Positions 52,491 to 63,845 of a stretch of 64,000 nucleotides of DNA are shown piece by piece; the stretch's first letter is position 1; each line of letters opens with the position of its first letter. The stretch covers positions 1 through 64,000 of the forward strand of contig JACEFZ010014616.1 in NCBI GenBank assembly GCA_014155875.1. Direction: 5' to 3'. The notes under the pieces were generated by a model that was not told the origin of the DNA, searched no databases, and was given only the letters and a program-made list of their open reading frames with translations. A program made the translations under genes and the position numbers. The DNA is from Cepaea nemoralis. Its lineage: Eukaryota; Mollusca; Gastropoda; Stylommatophora; Helicidae.

Positions 52491-53552
52491 CAAGAAATAA
52501 GGTGGCCAGGAGAGGGTACTTTAGAGCAAAATGGAATGATTATAATAAATGGAGGAAACACCCAAAATGAACATGAATTAGGAACAGGATTTGTCATCAA
52601 AAAAGAGTTATGGGGGAACGTTTTAAACTTTAAAGCTGTTAATGACAGGATTAGTAAATTACGAATAAAAGGTAAATGGAAAAATATAACGATGATTAAA
52701 GTACATGCACCTACTGAAGAGAAAGAAGATGATATTAAAGAAGACTTTTATAATGATCTGGAAGGTGTCATAGAAGAAACAACCAAACAGGACATCCTGA
52801 TTGTGCTGGGAGACTTCAATGCAAAAATAGGTAGAGAGCAAACTAATACAAAAGTAGCCGGTATGGAAAGCCTACATACAACTTCAAATGATAATGGATG
52901 GAGAATCAACAACCTGGCAGAAGCCAAAGGACTGCAGATTAGCAGTACCAGACTACAAAGAAAGGATGTATACAAACAAACTTGGAAATCATGTGACAAG
53001 AGAACCTATAATCAAATAGATCACATTTTAATTAACAACAGAAATGCATCAAACATACATCAAGTTAGAAGTTATAGAGGAGCTGAGTGCCACAGTGACC
53101 ACTTCCTCGCAAAATTTAAAATAAAACTTAAGAGAGCTTTCTATACTAAATTACAAAGATTACACCCAACATATAACAGAGAAAAACTACAAGAAATTAC
53201 AGTCAAAGAGAAATTTACAGATGAAATAAAATTTAAACTTGAAACTCTGCAAAACCCTTCGGAGGAAAGCGTTGACCAAACTTGGTTGAAAATCAAGAAT
53301 ACAATTCAATCTACCACAGAAGCATGTCTCAGTGTGTTAACCACGCATAGAAAGAACAGATGGTTCAATCAAAAATGTGAAGAAGCAGTCATTAGGAAAA
53401 AGAATGCCAGACGTGTATGGTTAAATGACATCAATAACATCCAAAAGGAGGAGCATTATAGAAATGAATGTAAAGAGGCTACAAAAATAGTCCGACAGCA
53501 GAAGCGAGAATATATGAGTAATATAATCAAAGATATGGAAACTAATCACTAG
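52489..53552 (+). pseudogene. LINE-G endonuclease and linker
   Basis: The open frame begins within the microsatellite, but real coding starts at 52489. The APE-type endonuclease, which nicks target DNA to start reverse transcription, shows LQEIRWPGEGT-like residues, KWKNITMIKVHAPTEEKE, ILIVLGDFNAKIGREQTN (G-D-F-N), NQIDHILINNRNASN and YRGAECHSDHFLAKFKIKL (S-D-H). The basic linker follows (HRKNRWFNQKCEEAVIRKKN). About 30-40 N-terminal residues are missing. TAG at 53550-53552 ends the frame, but the same frame resumes in RT. Confidence 0.9.
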
Positions 53553-55140
53553 AAAAATGAATCCAGAAAGTTTTAAAAAAAACTGAAGTCAATTAAACGA
53601 GGGCACCAACAAAACACATATGGTTTAAAAGTCAAAAATGGGAATATGATAAATATCAATGAGGTAATGTGCAATACATGGAAAGAATAGTTTGTTGAAT
53701 TACTAAATTGTGAAGCTCCAAGTAACACTTTCCCACAGGAAGAGGTTCTAACGTGTGAACCACAAAATGAAGAACCTAGATTTGAAGAAATCCTATATGT
53801 AATCACACGACTTAAAAACTATAAGACAACTGGGACTGATGGAATTGCTGCTGAATTTATAAAGGCAGGTGGTCATGCATTACATCTAAAGCTATACGAA
53901 CTAATAATAAAAATCTGGAGGACAGAAGAATTACCCCATGACTGGAAAGAGTCATTATTGATACCTATCTTTAAGAAAGGAGACAAGTTCCAATGTGAAA
54001 ATTATAGAGGAATATCCCTTCTGTCCACAAGCTATAAGATACTATCCGCAGTATTACTAAATAGACTACAACCATATTCAGAAGACATATTAGGTGACTA
54101 CCAGGCAGGTTTTAGACGAATCAGATCAACAATAGATCAGATATTTATCTTACGACAAATAGCCGAGAAAAATTGGGAATATAAAAGAGATCTCCATAAC
54201 ATTTTTGTGGATTTTAAAAAGGCTTATGATAGTGTCCATAGGAATAGTCTATGGAATGCTATGCAGGAATTTGGAATACCAAGGAAGTTAATCAACATGA
54301 CCAGACTATGCATGGAAGATACTTATAATATAGTAACATATAAAGGCAGGAAATCAGACCCTTTCCAAATAACATCTGGCTTGAAACAGGGTGATGCACT
54401 ATCGCCGCTACTCTTCAATCTGGCTCTAGAGAAAGTTGTAAGGAAGGTAAAGGAGGAACTGTGATATTGGAGGAACATCCAAGCTGCTTGGTTATGCAGA
54501 TGATATAGATATTATAGGAGAAAATGAACAAAAGACATTGAAAATATTGACTCACTTAAAAGAAAACAACCCACCAGATGGGGCTGGTTATCAACCAAGA
54601 TAAGACAGAATATATGGTAATTTCAAGAGAAGGAATGGCTAAAAACTCTGGCCACATACAAATAGATAATATGACCATTAAAAGAACGGAAACATACAAA
54701 TACCTGGGTACAATCTTCAACTGCTCCAACATCATAAGGAAGAAATACAAACTAGAATCAATTCTGGAAATAAGATATACTATGCACTACAACATCTACT
54801 AAAATCAAATGCGTTATCTCGTAACACCAAGATCACAATATACAAAACACTGATCAGACCAGTTGTGCTGTATGGCTCTGAAACCTGGAGTACAACGAAA
54901 GGAGACGAAGCCTTGCTACAAACCTTTGAGAACAAAGTCTTAAGACGCATCTTTGGACCCATTAGGGATACACAAAGTGGAGAGTGGAAAAGAAGAAGTA
55001 ACAAAGACATTTATGATCTGTTTAAGTCCCCGCTAATCACTGGTATCATGAAGGCTAATAGACTACAATGGTTGGTGCATATAGAAAGAATGGACGATAA
55101 TAGGGGAAACAAAACTCGCTTACATTCAGGAAATAAATGA
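53553..55140 (+). pseudogene. LINE-G reverse transcriptase
   Basis: Same frame as the endonuclease until 54464, with a few stops near 53570-53690. Motifs: YKTTGTDGIAAEFIKAGGHA, KESLLIPIFKKGDKFQCENY, RGISLLSTSYKILSAVLLNR, DYQAGFRRIRSTIDQIFILR, IFVDFKKAYDSVHRNSLW (motif A) and SGLKQGDALSPLLFNLALE. After a frameshift at about 54465: KLLGYADDIDIIGENE (Y-A-D-D kept), MGLVINQDKTEYMVIS, TYKYLGTIFNC, VVLYGSETWSTTKGD and [13 protein letters not shown]. Catalytic residues survive; at least two frameshifts and several stops do not allow a full protein. Confidence 0.9.
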
Positions 55141-55307
55141 CCGTAGACCCCGATGTAGACCAAGAAGACGGTGGAGAGATTATATATATATACAGACCTA
55201 CAAACACTTGAAATCAACGACTGGCAAGAGAAGGTCAAACAGAGAGACGAATGGAGACGGAGTGTATCTGCAGCAAAGAACCTCAATGGCTCGGAACGCT
55301 GAAGAAG

Positions 55308-55431
<124 letters not shown>

Positions 55432-55825
55432 CTAGTGCTCGACTTACGACCACGATGGGTTCCGACAGGCCGGTCGTAACACGATTTGGTCGTAAGCTGA
55501 GTACGCTATGTGTACAGTAATATGAAGTGATGTTATAAATATATTTAAGTTAAATTATATCATACATTTCTTGTATTATTGTTATAAATCATAATTTTCG
55601 ATGTTCATCTTGAGCCATTTGTATCATCTATACACCATGTTGTTTCTTATTTTGACATCGTCAGGTTTAAGAAAAACACTGCATTAACTGTACATGCACA
55701 ACAGGTTTAATATTTGCAAAACATACAAAATACATGTGTGGAAAATACTATAGGAAACATTTTCCCAATCGGAAAACACATCAAATTGTCAGTAACATCA
55801 AAATATATAAACATGTACTGTCAAA

Positions 55826-56047
55826 ACTGTCATTTACTGCCAATATAGTACCTTGCGGTGTATGGCAGAGGGGTCTTTGAGCCTGAGGAATAAAGGCCGC
55901 CTGGCTAGTGCAGTCGCCGCGAACTGTGCAGGTTAGGATTTTCTTTTTGCCCCCGACAGAAAAACATCCCACACCTTACCGGGGATCGAACCCGGGTCTC
56001 CCGAATGAGAGTCCGGCGTTCTAACCACTCGGCCAGCCGCTCCTCAT
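55826..56047 (-). mobile_element. SINE-3 copy b (tRNA-Glu-like head)
   Basis: On the minus strand: GAGCGGCTGGCCGAGTGGTT, CGGACTCTCATTCGGGAGAC, GGGTTCGATCCCCGG, then the same body as 34950-35150. It lies inside Tigger. Confidence 0.8.
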
Positions 56048-56843
56048 AAACATGTACGAAACATTTTATTGGCCACTGGTGCTTGGCTGCAGATCATTAA
56101 TATCGTCATCTAAGGCAGCAGTTGGTTTTTTTCATAAACATGGTGAGCTTTGTCTGAAATGTATAAGAAGTTTAGGTACTTCAATTTTAATTCACCGCAA
56201 CAGACGTCACGAGGCTATATTTAGCTTTAGCAGCTATATATAGCTTAGTTAGCAGCTATATATAGCACTGGCGGGGGATCTCCGTTCAATTAAAGTTTTT
56301 TTTTCAGTGCGTGTCATGGCGCGACATGGCGCGAAAAAGGCGCGAAAAAGGAGCGACGAATGGTAACACAGTGTGTGTAGTACATTTTTACGTTTCATCA
56401 ATTATATGATCAATTGAAAGGCCAAGGAGAGAAACAAGAGGCAGAATGGAACACACAGGCATCTACTCGATTCCTACATGTGCGAATTCTGTGGCGTCGT
56501 CGCACTAAATGTGCTGGCCTAGATGTGTTCAACACCATTCTAGCTGACATTGTTCGATTCTGGCCACCCCAACAATAGTCTGCAGTCTGGCCACCGCCGC
56601 AACACTAGTCTGCAGAATATGATTGCCAACTCATGCATACAGCAGTATCATCCAGCAATGGGCCCTTGTCAGGGCCACTAGAAGAATGCCATAACGGAAC
56701 GGGCCCTTTTCAGGGTCACCAATTAGCACACAATAACAGCCCCTAAGTGTGCACAAGATTATACAACCACTGAAATATTCAGGTCAACTCACACACATAA
56801 CTGAACCATTTGCTGCACACCGACAACGTTATTCCGGTCAAGG

Positions 56844-57430
56844 TCATGCACACCGAGATACAGCGCGAATAAGGGGACTCCAGGATATGACGTGTGCCCT
56901 GGAATTCCGTGTTTGCGGTGAATTACAATTGAAGTACCGAAGTTTATCCAGTAAAGATAAACCTTCTGATAATCCCTTAGTGGTGAAATTTCTTTCTGGC
57001 TCATCCTCTTCTTTCTTGGCTTCTCTTCTTTCTTCTTCCGCCACTCTTTCTTCTTCCAGTTCGATTAACTCTTCATTTGTAAGTTCTCCGGATTCTTTGT
57101 CTAGCAACTCTTCCACATCTTCAATTTCACACTCCAAAGAAAGGTCTTTGGCGAGGTTTACTATTTTTTCCCGAATCGTTTCAAGTTCATGTTCACTGTC
57201 AAATCCATGAAAATCATTAGCATAGCGCTTAACACAATTTTTCCAGATGCCATTCATGCACTTTGTCGTCACAGCCTCCCAGGCGGTAGCTATATTCTTG
57301 ATACACATTAAAATGCTGTAGTGTTTCCAAAAATCTCGCACTGTTAGTTCTGGGTCAGCATCTATTGCGGATATTGCTTGATCGAAGGTGGTTCTGAGAT
57401 AGTTGGCCTTAACGGTCGCAATTTCGACTG
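56844..57430 (-). pseudogene. Tigger transposase C-terminal region
   Basis: Minus strand, from about 57430: [20 protein letters not shown] and DPELTVRDFWKHYSILMCIK, NIATAWEAVTTKCMNGIWKN, then an acidic helical segment (LECEIEDVEELLDKESGELT, NEELIELEEERVAEEERREA), ending near LSEGLSLLDKLRYFN. This matches the C-terminal part of TIGD1-type transposases, which follows the DDE catalytic core. The catalytic core itself was not found between 55429 and 56840. The last about 35 residues overlap a 26-bp inverted repeat and may not be transposase. Confidence 0.8.
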
Positions 57431-57548
57431 ACAGTCGCCGTTCGACTGATAATTGAGGCAGAAATAAATCTAAAATCTAATATGGCTAGTGATTGTGGTC
57501 GTAAAGTCGAATGGTCGTAAGTTGCATAGGTCGTAAGTCGAGCAGTAG

Positions 57549-57551
<3 letters not shown>

Positions 57552-57639
<88 letters not shown>
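57552..57639. repeat. (TA)n microsatellite, right of Tigger
   Basis: About 88 bp of TA, the other part of the tract interrupted by Tigger. Confidence 0.97.
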
Positions 57640-57642
<3 letters not shown>

Positions 57643-57657
57643 ATTTATGTGTTTGAA

Positions 57658-57820
57658 AGGCATCCATCCATCACGTGCCATGCCGACAAGCGTGGGCAGT
57701 CATGTTTCGCCATCTCACTCGATCACCAGAGTTGTGGATCAGCTCAGTGTTTCTGTCTCGGCCATGCCACGCGGCCAAGCCATCCAGTTATTTACTTCTC
57801 TGACCTCCCCTTTTTGTGAA
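57658..57820 (-). pseudogene. LINE-F 3' end, copy c
   Basis: Starts with the tail CATCCATCCATCACGTGCCA (reverse of the GGAT tail). The minus strand contains the segment for GLAT-W-H-G-R-D-x-N-T-E-L-I-H in degenerate form. Truncated at about 57820. Confidence 0.8.
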
Positions 57821-57857
57821 TTATGTTTGTTTTAAATAGTTAAATAAATGTTTGCAT

Positions 57858-58085
57858 ATCCTTTACAGGACATCGCTGTCAACATCAGCATCTTTCAGCT
57901 GATTGTTGATTTTTTTGGCAAGATTACGCTCAGTAGTTTGCCATTGCTTTCTCAGCGGCCGGCTCACATAGCCCGTAAGTTACCGACGCGATTCGAACCA
58001 CTGCTGATTCTCACCGCCGTCATTTTACTTACGAAAGTATACGAGATTACGGAGAAAAGTTGCTAATCTCTAGGCCAGGAAGCCA
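57858..58085 (-). mobile_element. SINE-1 copy f
   Basis: Reverse complement: head with GGCCTAGAGATTAGCAACTT, B-box-like GGTTCGAATCGCG, core GAAAGCAATGGCAAACTACT, tail GATGCTGATGTTGACAGCGA. Confidence 0.85.
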
Positions 58086-58250
58086 GCTTTAAATAGTTGC
58101 ATATCCTTTATAGAACGTTGCAGTCAACACCAGCATTTTACTGCCGTTGTTGGTGTCTTGACAAGTTTTACGTTCAGTAGTGTTACATTGCTTTCTGAAC
58201 GACCGGCTCCCATACCAACACGTTAACACCAGCGCGACAGGGGTGTTACA
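58086..58250 (-). mobile_element. SINE-1 copy g (head truncated)
   Basis: Reverse complement core CAGAAAGCAATG followed by TAACACTACTGAACGTAAAA and the tail GCTGGTGTTGACTGCAACGT. It abuts copy f in the same orientation. Confidence 0.8.
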
Positions 58251-58297
58251 CCGTCTATATATGTTGCTGAACACATTAAACATGTTTTATCATTCCA

Positions 58298-59555
58298 TCC
58301 TTTATGAGCCATGCCGATAAGCATAGGCGGTCATGTTTTGCTATCTCACTCGATCACCAGAGTCGTGGATCAGCTCCGTGTTTCTGTCTCGACAATGCCA
58401 CGTGGCCAAGCCATCCAGGTATTTACCTCTCGGTCTTTCCCTTGGTCTCTTCCCTTCGATCTTGCCAGTTGTCACCAAGTTCTGCAAGTCATTTCTTCTC
58501 ATAACATGCCCAAAAAATATTGACTATCTACGTCTAATGACTCTAATCAGTTTACGATCTTCATTTGTTTCTTAAAGGACTTGTTCATTTGTTTTTCTGT
58601 CTGTCCATGGTATTCTCTGCATTTTCCTCAGAAACCACATTTCCACAGTCATCAGATGTTTTTCAGCTTGACTGCTGATTGTCCATGCTTCAAATTCATA
58701 CACAAGTATGGGTTCTATGTATCCCCTCAACACTCTTTGTCTCGTTTCAATTGATATCTTTTTATTGCTCAGTTTGCTTTTCATCTTGCAAAACGCTACC
58801 TTCGCAATGGCAATTCTTGTTCTAATCTCTTCAAGGCATCTCCCATCAGATGTTATTACCGTTCCGAAATAACTGTACCGATTCGCTTATTTAAGAATAT
58901 GCCCATTTACTCGTTATCACATTGTGGTATTTCGTTCTCCCCAGTGACGACCATAATCTGTGCCTTCTTACTATTCAGTTCTAACCCTAGTTGTTCACTG
59001 TGTGCAACAACCGCATCTACTGAATGCTGCAGATCCTGTTCGTTGCCTGCAATCAAGACTGTATCATCTGCATATCTAATATTATTGATGTATCTTCCCC
59101 CCAATGTTGATTCCTTCCATATCTTATATATTTCTGATAATATTTTCACTGTACAGGGAAAAAAAGATCTGGAGACATTACACATCCCTGTCTCACACCT
59201 CTTTTAATAGGCTGATATTGACCTACTTCATTATCAATTATGATGGCAGCTTGTTGTTTCCAATATATGTTTTTTACAAGTCTAAGGTCTTTCCCGTCAA
59301 TTTGTAGATCTTCAAGCATCCTTATCATGTCGACACGTCTCACTTTATCGAATACCTTTGTGTAGTCAATTAAGCAAAGATATAGATCTTTGTTTACTTC
59401 TACGGAACGTTCAATTACTTTTCTCAGTATATACACAGCATTTACTGTACCCTTGCCATCTGCAAACCCACATATTTTATCATTAAATATCATTAAATCA
59501 ATCTTGGACTGTTTTAGATGAATCTTATACAAACCCACATGTTTTATCATTTAAA
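58298..59555 (-). pseudogene. LINE-F copy d: RT and C terminus
   Basis: Minus strand in element order: ICGFADGKGTVNAVYILRKV, LYLCLIDYTKVFDKVRRVDM (motif A), YQPIKRGVRQGCVMSPDLFF, then YINNIRYADDTVLIAGNEQD (Y-A-D-D kept) and LGLELNSKKAQIMVVTG. The thumb lies at 58572-58784 (KMKSKLSNKKISIETRQRVL, GYIEPILVYEFEAWTISSQA, LRKMQRIPWTDRKTNEQVL), and the C terminus matches copies a and b to a GGAT-type tail near 58298. Frameshifts near 59150 and 58900 and stops near 58570 disable it. The 5' part before the RT fingers is missing; a short imperfect repeat of its first 60 bp occurs at 59520-59580. Confidence 0.9.
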
Positions 59556-59580
59556 ATCATTAAATCAATCTTGGACTGTA

Positions 59581-59834
59581 CTATATGATGCACCAAATTC
59601 CCGTTGTGCATTATGTGTTACTGAACACATTAATCATATTTTATCATTAAAAACACACATTCTTAACTCCGGTCATTGATTGAGGAAACAGTTCCTGTTC
59701 GGCCTTTTACCTCTTTGGATAACAGACAATTTGGGCATCGAATGGACGTGTATGCTTTGTGAGTTCTTGGATATTCAACTACAATAATCTATACAAATGT
59801 ATTCACACATGGCTCTTCCTTTTGTGGAATTAAG
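59581..59834. other. Unassigned DNA; 56-bp repeat at 59686-59741
   Basis: GAGGAAACAGTTCCTGTTCG and CCTCTTTGGATAACAGACAA recur in diverged form at 61279-61331. A pyrimidine stretch (CTCTTCCTTTTG) ends at about 59824. Confidence 0.5.
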
Positions 59835-60020
59835 TGCCCAATATTGCAATGGGAAGACATTACATCTTACAGGGACAAAGATGCTAACGGTGACGGGAGT
59901 CTGTGCGGCTATGAAAACTACGTCGGCTTTCTTAACTCATTCACCGCCAAACAAAAAGTGGGTTTGGACCAAACACAAAATGATGGCACAAAATGGAAAT
60001 TAGGGGGTGTGTCACAGTAA
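59835..60020 (+). CDS. Candidate host terminal exon with one EF-hand
   Basis: The frame reads CPILQWEDITSYRDK, then DANGDGSLCGYE, a full 12-residue EF-hand loop (D1, N3, D5, G6, L8, E12), then NYVGFLNSFTAKQKVGLDQT and a stop, TAA at 60018-60020. Possible 3' splice site: AATTAAG before 59835, after a short pyrimidine stretch. AATAAA signals lie at 60312-60317 and just after. Codon composition is less AT-rich than the flanks, and there are no lesions. EF-hands bind calcium; the parent protein is not recognised. No upstream exon could be found in the window. A decayed copy of a gene is possible. Confidence 0.42.
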   Translation, partial: CPILQWEDITSYRDKDANGDGSLCGYENYVGFLNSFTAKQKVGLDQTQNDGTKWKLGGVSQ

Positions 60021-60912
60021 TGGTCTAAACATGGTTGAAATGGTTGCAGTTATATTGTATTATATATCAAATTAAAGGAAACTGCACAAGGAACACGACA
60101 GTGTTGCTACTATTGCTAGAGGTTAGAAATATATCACTATTGTGTTAAATTTTCTTTAAACAAATTGAAGACTGTGGTGACAGTTATTGAACATTTCCAC
60201 TTACCAAGGCACTACTTCTTAATCGTTGATGAGAATGCAATGAAATTTACTGAATAATTATAAATGCACCACTTTACTTCACTAATATCACAAGAACTGC
60301 TCCGTAACACCAATAAAACACAAATAAAATGCCATTTTTTAAAGCACATCATTTTCGCACAAAATAGAAAAAGTCAGGAACACGCGAGTTAGAAGTGTAA
60401 TGAGAAACACTAAAACCACCATTTTTTTTTTATTTCGTTATAATTATTATTCTTTTAAATTTAATTATTTAGATACCCTCAGCTAATTTGAGTTAGGCAT
60501 AGCAAACTTAGGGGGCACCAGTGTGGCCCATTAGAGTGAGCATAACTCGGCGTGATGACGAACTTCCACGGTTAGTTTTGTTTTCCTATTACGACCGCCT
60601 GCTAAATAATTTATTTTAACCGAATAACCACATTAACCAAGTGCTATCAGTTTAGAATCTTTCACAAAGTCCTTTAAATCAGAATAACTATAATCTAACA
60701 TTGTTTAAAACTATTATCTAATATAAATATGCAGGGTCGAAAACCAGACGGCGTGCCATTTCTAAAATCAGAAAAGTAACCACAATTAAACTACAAATTT
60801 CTACTCAAATTGTATATACTTTCTTTCTCTCGTGGGCTGTTTTGAAATGACAAACCTTCTTCCGGTGTAAATTGTCATTTACAAGGCATTAAATTTAAGA
60901 AAGATACGCGAA
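60021..60912. other. No recognisable feature (890 bp)
   Basis: AT-rich, unique in the window. If the EF-hand exon is real, the first 300 bp would be its 3' UTR. Confidence 0.45.
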
Positions 60913-61272
60913 ATGAAACAAATAACGAACTTTCAAGAATCTGTCACTAAAGTGGTCATTGACAGTCAAGTGTCGATCCCTTCTGTCACTAAAGTAGCGC
61001 TTGGCAGTGATTCAGTTTTAAACAGCGTCCTATATGGACCGGCCGCCGTCCCAGCTGAAGGAATTTACATCTATATAGGTTCTAAATACCAACCAATGGC
61101 AAATATCGATGGAATTTTGACTGCACTCAATTTGCCATTGAAAAAGTGTACAACAATTTACGTAGGGAAAACAAAACAATTAACGAACCCGATATCGAAA
61201 AAGACTTACAACATCTGGAACGAGAGAAAGATGGGGTTACCATTCATTGGTTGCTTAGTACAACCAATATGA
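60913..61272 (+). CDS. 119-residue ORF of unknown function
   Basis: ATG at 60913 to TGA. The N-terminal part has two S-V-T-K-V repeats (QESVTKVVIDSQVSIP and SVTKVALGSDSVLNSV), then GPAAVPAEGIYIYIGSKYQP, LNLPLKKCTTIYVGKTK and NIWNERKMGLPFIGCLVQPI. There is no signal peptide, membrane segment or known motif that I recognise. It is the longest lesion-free frame outside elements in this part, and the flanks show no transposon protein. The stop is followed within 10 bp by the diverged 56-bp repeat also seen at 59686. It could be a short gene, an exon, or an unknown transposon ORF. Confidence 0.35.
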   Translation: MKQITNFQESVTKVVIDSQVSIPSVTKVALGSDSVLNSVLYGPAAVPAEGIYIYIGSKYQPMANIDGILTALNLPLKKCTTIYVGKTKQLTNPISKKTYNIWNERKMGLPFIGCLVQPI

Positions 61273-61339
61273 TTTATACCTGAGGAAACAGTTCTTGCTC
61301 GGCCTTTTATCTCATTGGATAACAGACAATGCCGGTCTC

Positions 61340-61592
61340 TCTGTCCAAGGGGTTAACTACGTTGTTCGTAAATCTGTATATTCACGTGGGGAAAACAGCT
61401 GCGCGTGGGGAAAACAGCTGCGCTGAGATTCGGCAGCGGGTCGTGCCGCGCTGGTAACTTACGGGGTATGTAAGCCGGTCGTTCAGAAAGCAATGGCAAA
61501 CTACTGAACGTAAAATAAAAACTTGCCTAGTATATCAACATCAGCTTAAAATGCTGGTGTTGACTGCAACGTCCTGTAAGAGATATGCAACA
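61340..61592 (+). mobile_element. SINE-1 copy h
   Basis: Head CCAAGGGGTTAACTACGTTG with a local duplication of GCGTGGGGAAAACAGCT, core AGAAAGCAATGGCAAACTAC and tail GCTGGTGTTGACTGCAACGT. Confidence 0.82.
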
Positions 61593-61624
61593 TTAAGAAA
61601 AAAACATACAACCAACCACGAAGT

Positions 61625-61867
61625 GTGGCAGCATGTGTTTCAGCAACCATCCGTGACGGCAAAGCTGAGGTGTTTCAGCTGAAATATGGAGCCGGCAAGT
61701 GGGCCGTTTTGTGTACACCCAAGCAAGACGTCCCACGCTATGGGGAAATATCTGTGCCCAGGATAACGGAGCCAAGATATCAGATCCTGTTCACATTACC
61801 TGGCAGGAACCCAACCTGTCCCCAGTGTGGTCTTGATGACCACTGGGCAAATAAGTGGAACAACTAG
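61625..61867 (+). pseudogene. Gag-like ORF1 scrap with zinc knuckle
   Basis: The frame reads FQLKYGAGKWAVLCTPKQD and ITEPRYQILFTLPGRNPTCP, then QCGLDDHWANKWNN. The knuckle C-x2-C-x4-H-x4 ends in Trp instead of Cys. It is related to 24698-25340 (same P-G-R-x-x-x-C-P-x-C-G-x-D-x-x-W-A order). Parent element unknown. Confidence 0.5.
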
Positions 61868-61922
61868 CGCCTTCGCATTAATAAGCCTGTGAGGGTAAAC
61901 CCGGGACTACAATTCTGAGCCC

Positions 61923-62201
61923 GTGATGGACCCTAACTATAACTTCTCCTTGAAGTTGAACGGGGTATGGGTAAAGGTGACATCAAATCGATTCGAACCA
62001 CGCCCCGCAGTGGCTATCACAGAATGTATCACTATTGGATTGGAGATTTCCCTCCACTGTTGCCGCCGTTGCCAGTGCAACACATACATCACCCTGCATC
62101 AAAATATCATCAAAGGTAAAATTCAGGAGACAGAAGAAACAACACAACACAAACTGTCCCTTTCTGATTATGATGAGTTATTAGTGTTAGAACCATCATG
62201 A
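61923..62201 (+). other. 92-codon ORF, unrecognised
   Basis: MMDPNYNFSLKLNGVWVKVT, then LEISLHCCRRCQCNTYITLH and LSDYDELLVLEPS. It includes a Cys-rich patch but no known motif. It follows the gag-like scrap by 55 bp and could be part of the same unknown element. Confidence 0.25.
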
Positions 62202-62224
62202 GTGATTAAATTTTTTTTCCCGCG

Positions 62225-62462
62225 CGTTTCCATCCTGTTTCAGGATATTGCGGTCACCATCAGCATCTTTCAGCCGTATATTGATTCTTAGGCTAGGATT
62301 ACGCTCGTCAGCACGCCACGACTTTCTGAGCGACCGGCTCCATACTCTCATAAGTCACTGGCGCGACTCGAACCGCTTCCAATTCTCGTGCGCTCACGTC
62401 AATCAGGAGATTATTCAGTGTTACGGAGACAGCTGCTAACTCCTCGACCATGGAGCCCGGCG
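62225..62462 (-). mobile_element. SINE-1 copy i
   Basis: Reverse complement: GGCTCCATGGTCGAGGAGTT, GGTTCGAGTCGCGCC (B box), core CAGAAAGTCGTGGCGTGCTG (diverged), tail GATGCTGATGGTGACCGCAA. Confidence 0.78.
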
Positions 62463-62531
62463 ATTTAATTATAATTATTTTAAATATGTGTGGTCTTAGA
62501 ACCCAATTATAGAACAACCCATGCACTAATT

Positions 62532-63845
62532 AGTAATACAAACGTGATTTCATACTCTCAGGAAACCAACATATAGACTGACACATATGTAGTAATACAA
62601 ACCTGATTTCATACTATCAGGAAACCAACATATAGACTGACACATATGTAGTAATACAAACCTGATTTCATACTCTCAGGAAACCAACATATAGACTGAC
62701 ACATATGTAGTAATACAAACCTGATTTCATACTCTCAGGAAACCAACATATAGACTGACACATATGTAGTAATACAAACCTGATTTCATACTCTCAGGAA
62801 ACCAACATATAGACTGACACATATGTAGTAATACAAACCTGATTTCATACTCTCAGGAAACCAACATATAGACTGACACATATGTAGTAATATAAACCTG
62901 ATTTCATACTCTCACAGGAAACATACATATAGACTGACACATATGTAGTAAAACAAACCTGATTTCATACTCTCAGGAAACCAACATATAGACTGACACA
63001 TATGTAGTAATACAAACCTGATTTCATACTCTCACAGGAAACCAACATATAGACTGACACATATGTAGTAATACAAACCTGATTTCATACTCTCACAGGA
63101 AACCAACATATAGACTGACACTTATGTAGTAATATAAACCTGATTTCATACTCTCAGGAAACCAACATATAGACTGACACATATGTAGTAATACAAACCT
63201 GATTTCATACACTCACAGGAAACCAACATACAGACTGACACATATGTAGTAATACAAACCTGATTTCATACTCTCAGGAAACCAGCATATAGACTGACAC
63301 ATATGTAGTAATACAAACCTGATTTCATACACTCACAGGAAACCAGCATATAGACTGACACATATGTAGTAATATAAATCTGATTTCATACTCTCAGGAA
63401 ACCAACATATAGACTGACACATATGTAGTAATACAAACCTGATTTCATACTCTCACAGGAAACCAACATATAGACTGACACTGATGTAGTAATACAAACC
63501 TGATTTCATACACTCACAGGAAACCAGCATATAGACTGACACATATGTAGTAATATAAATCTGATTCCATACTCTCAGGAAACCAACATATAGACTGACA
63601 CATATGTAGTAATACAAACCTGATTTCATACTCTCACAGGAAACCAACATATAGACTGACACTGATGTAGTAATATAAACCTGATTTCATACTCTCAGGA
63701 AACCAACATATAGACTGACACTGATGTAGTAATACAAACCTGATTTCATACTCTCAGGAAACCAACATATAGACTGACACTGATGTAGTAATATAAACCT
63801 GATTTCATACTCTCAGGAAACCAACATATAGACTGACACATATGC
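62532..63845. repeat. 59/61-bp satellite, about 22 units
   Basis: Tandem units beginning AGTAATACAAACCTGATTTC. Units have either CTCAGG (59 bp) or CTCACAGG (61 bp). Other variable positions: ACACATATG, ACACTGATG or ACACTTATG, and CATACTCTCA or CATACACTCA. No gene lies within; minus-strand open frames merely repeat. ACTGATG variants cluster towards the right end. Confidence 0.97.

Noticed and set aside
55970..56047. Genuine tRNA-Glu gene
   Set aside because: The anticodon loop and B box look right, but the acceptor stem does not close and the same head plus a 130-bp body occurs at 34916-35152, so it is a SINE.
62532..63845. CRISPR-like array
   Set aside because: The units are repeats throughout with no unique spacers, the genome is animal and no cas gene is present.
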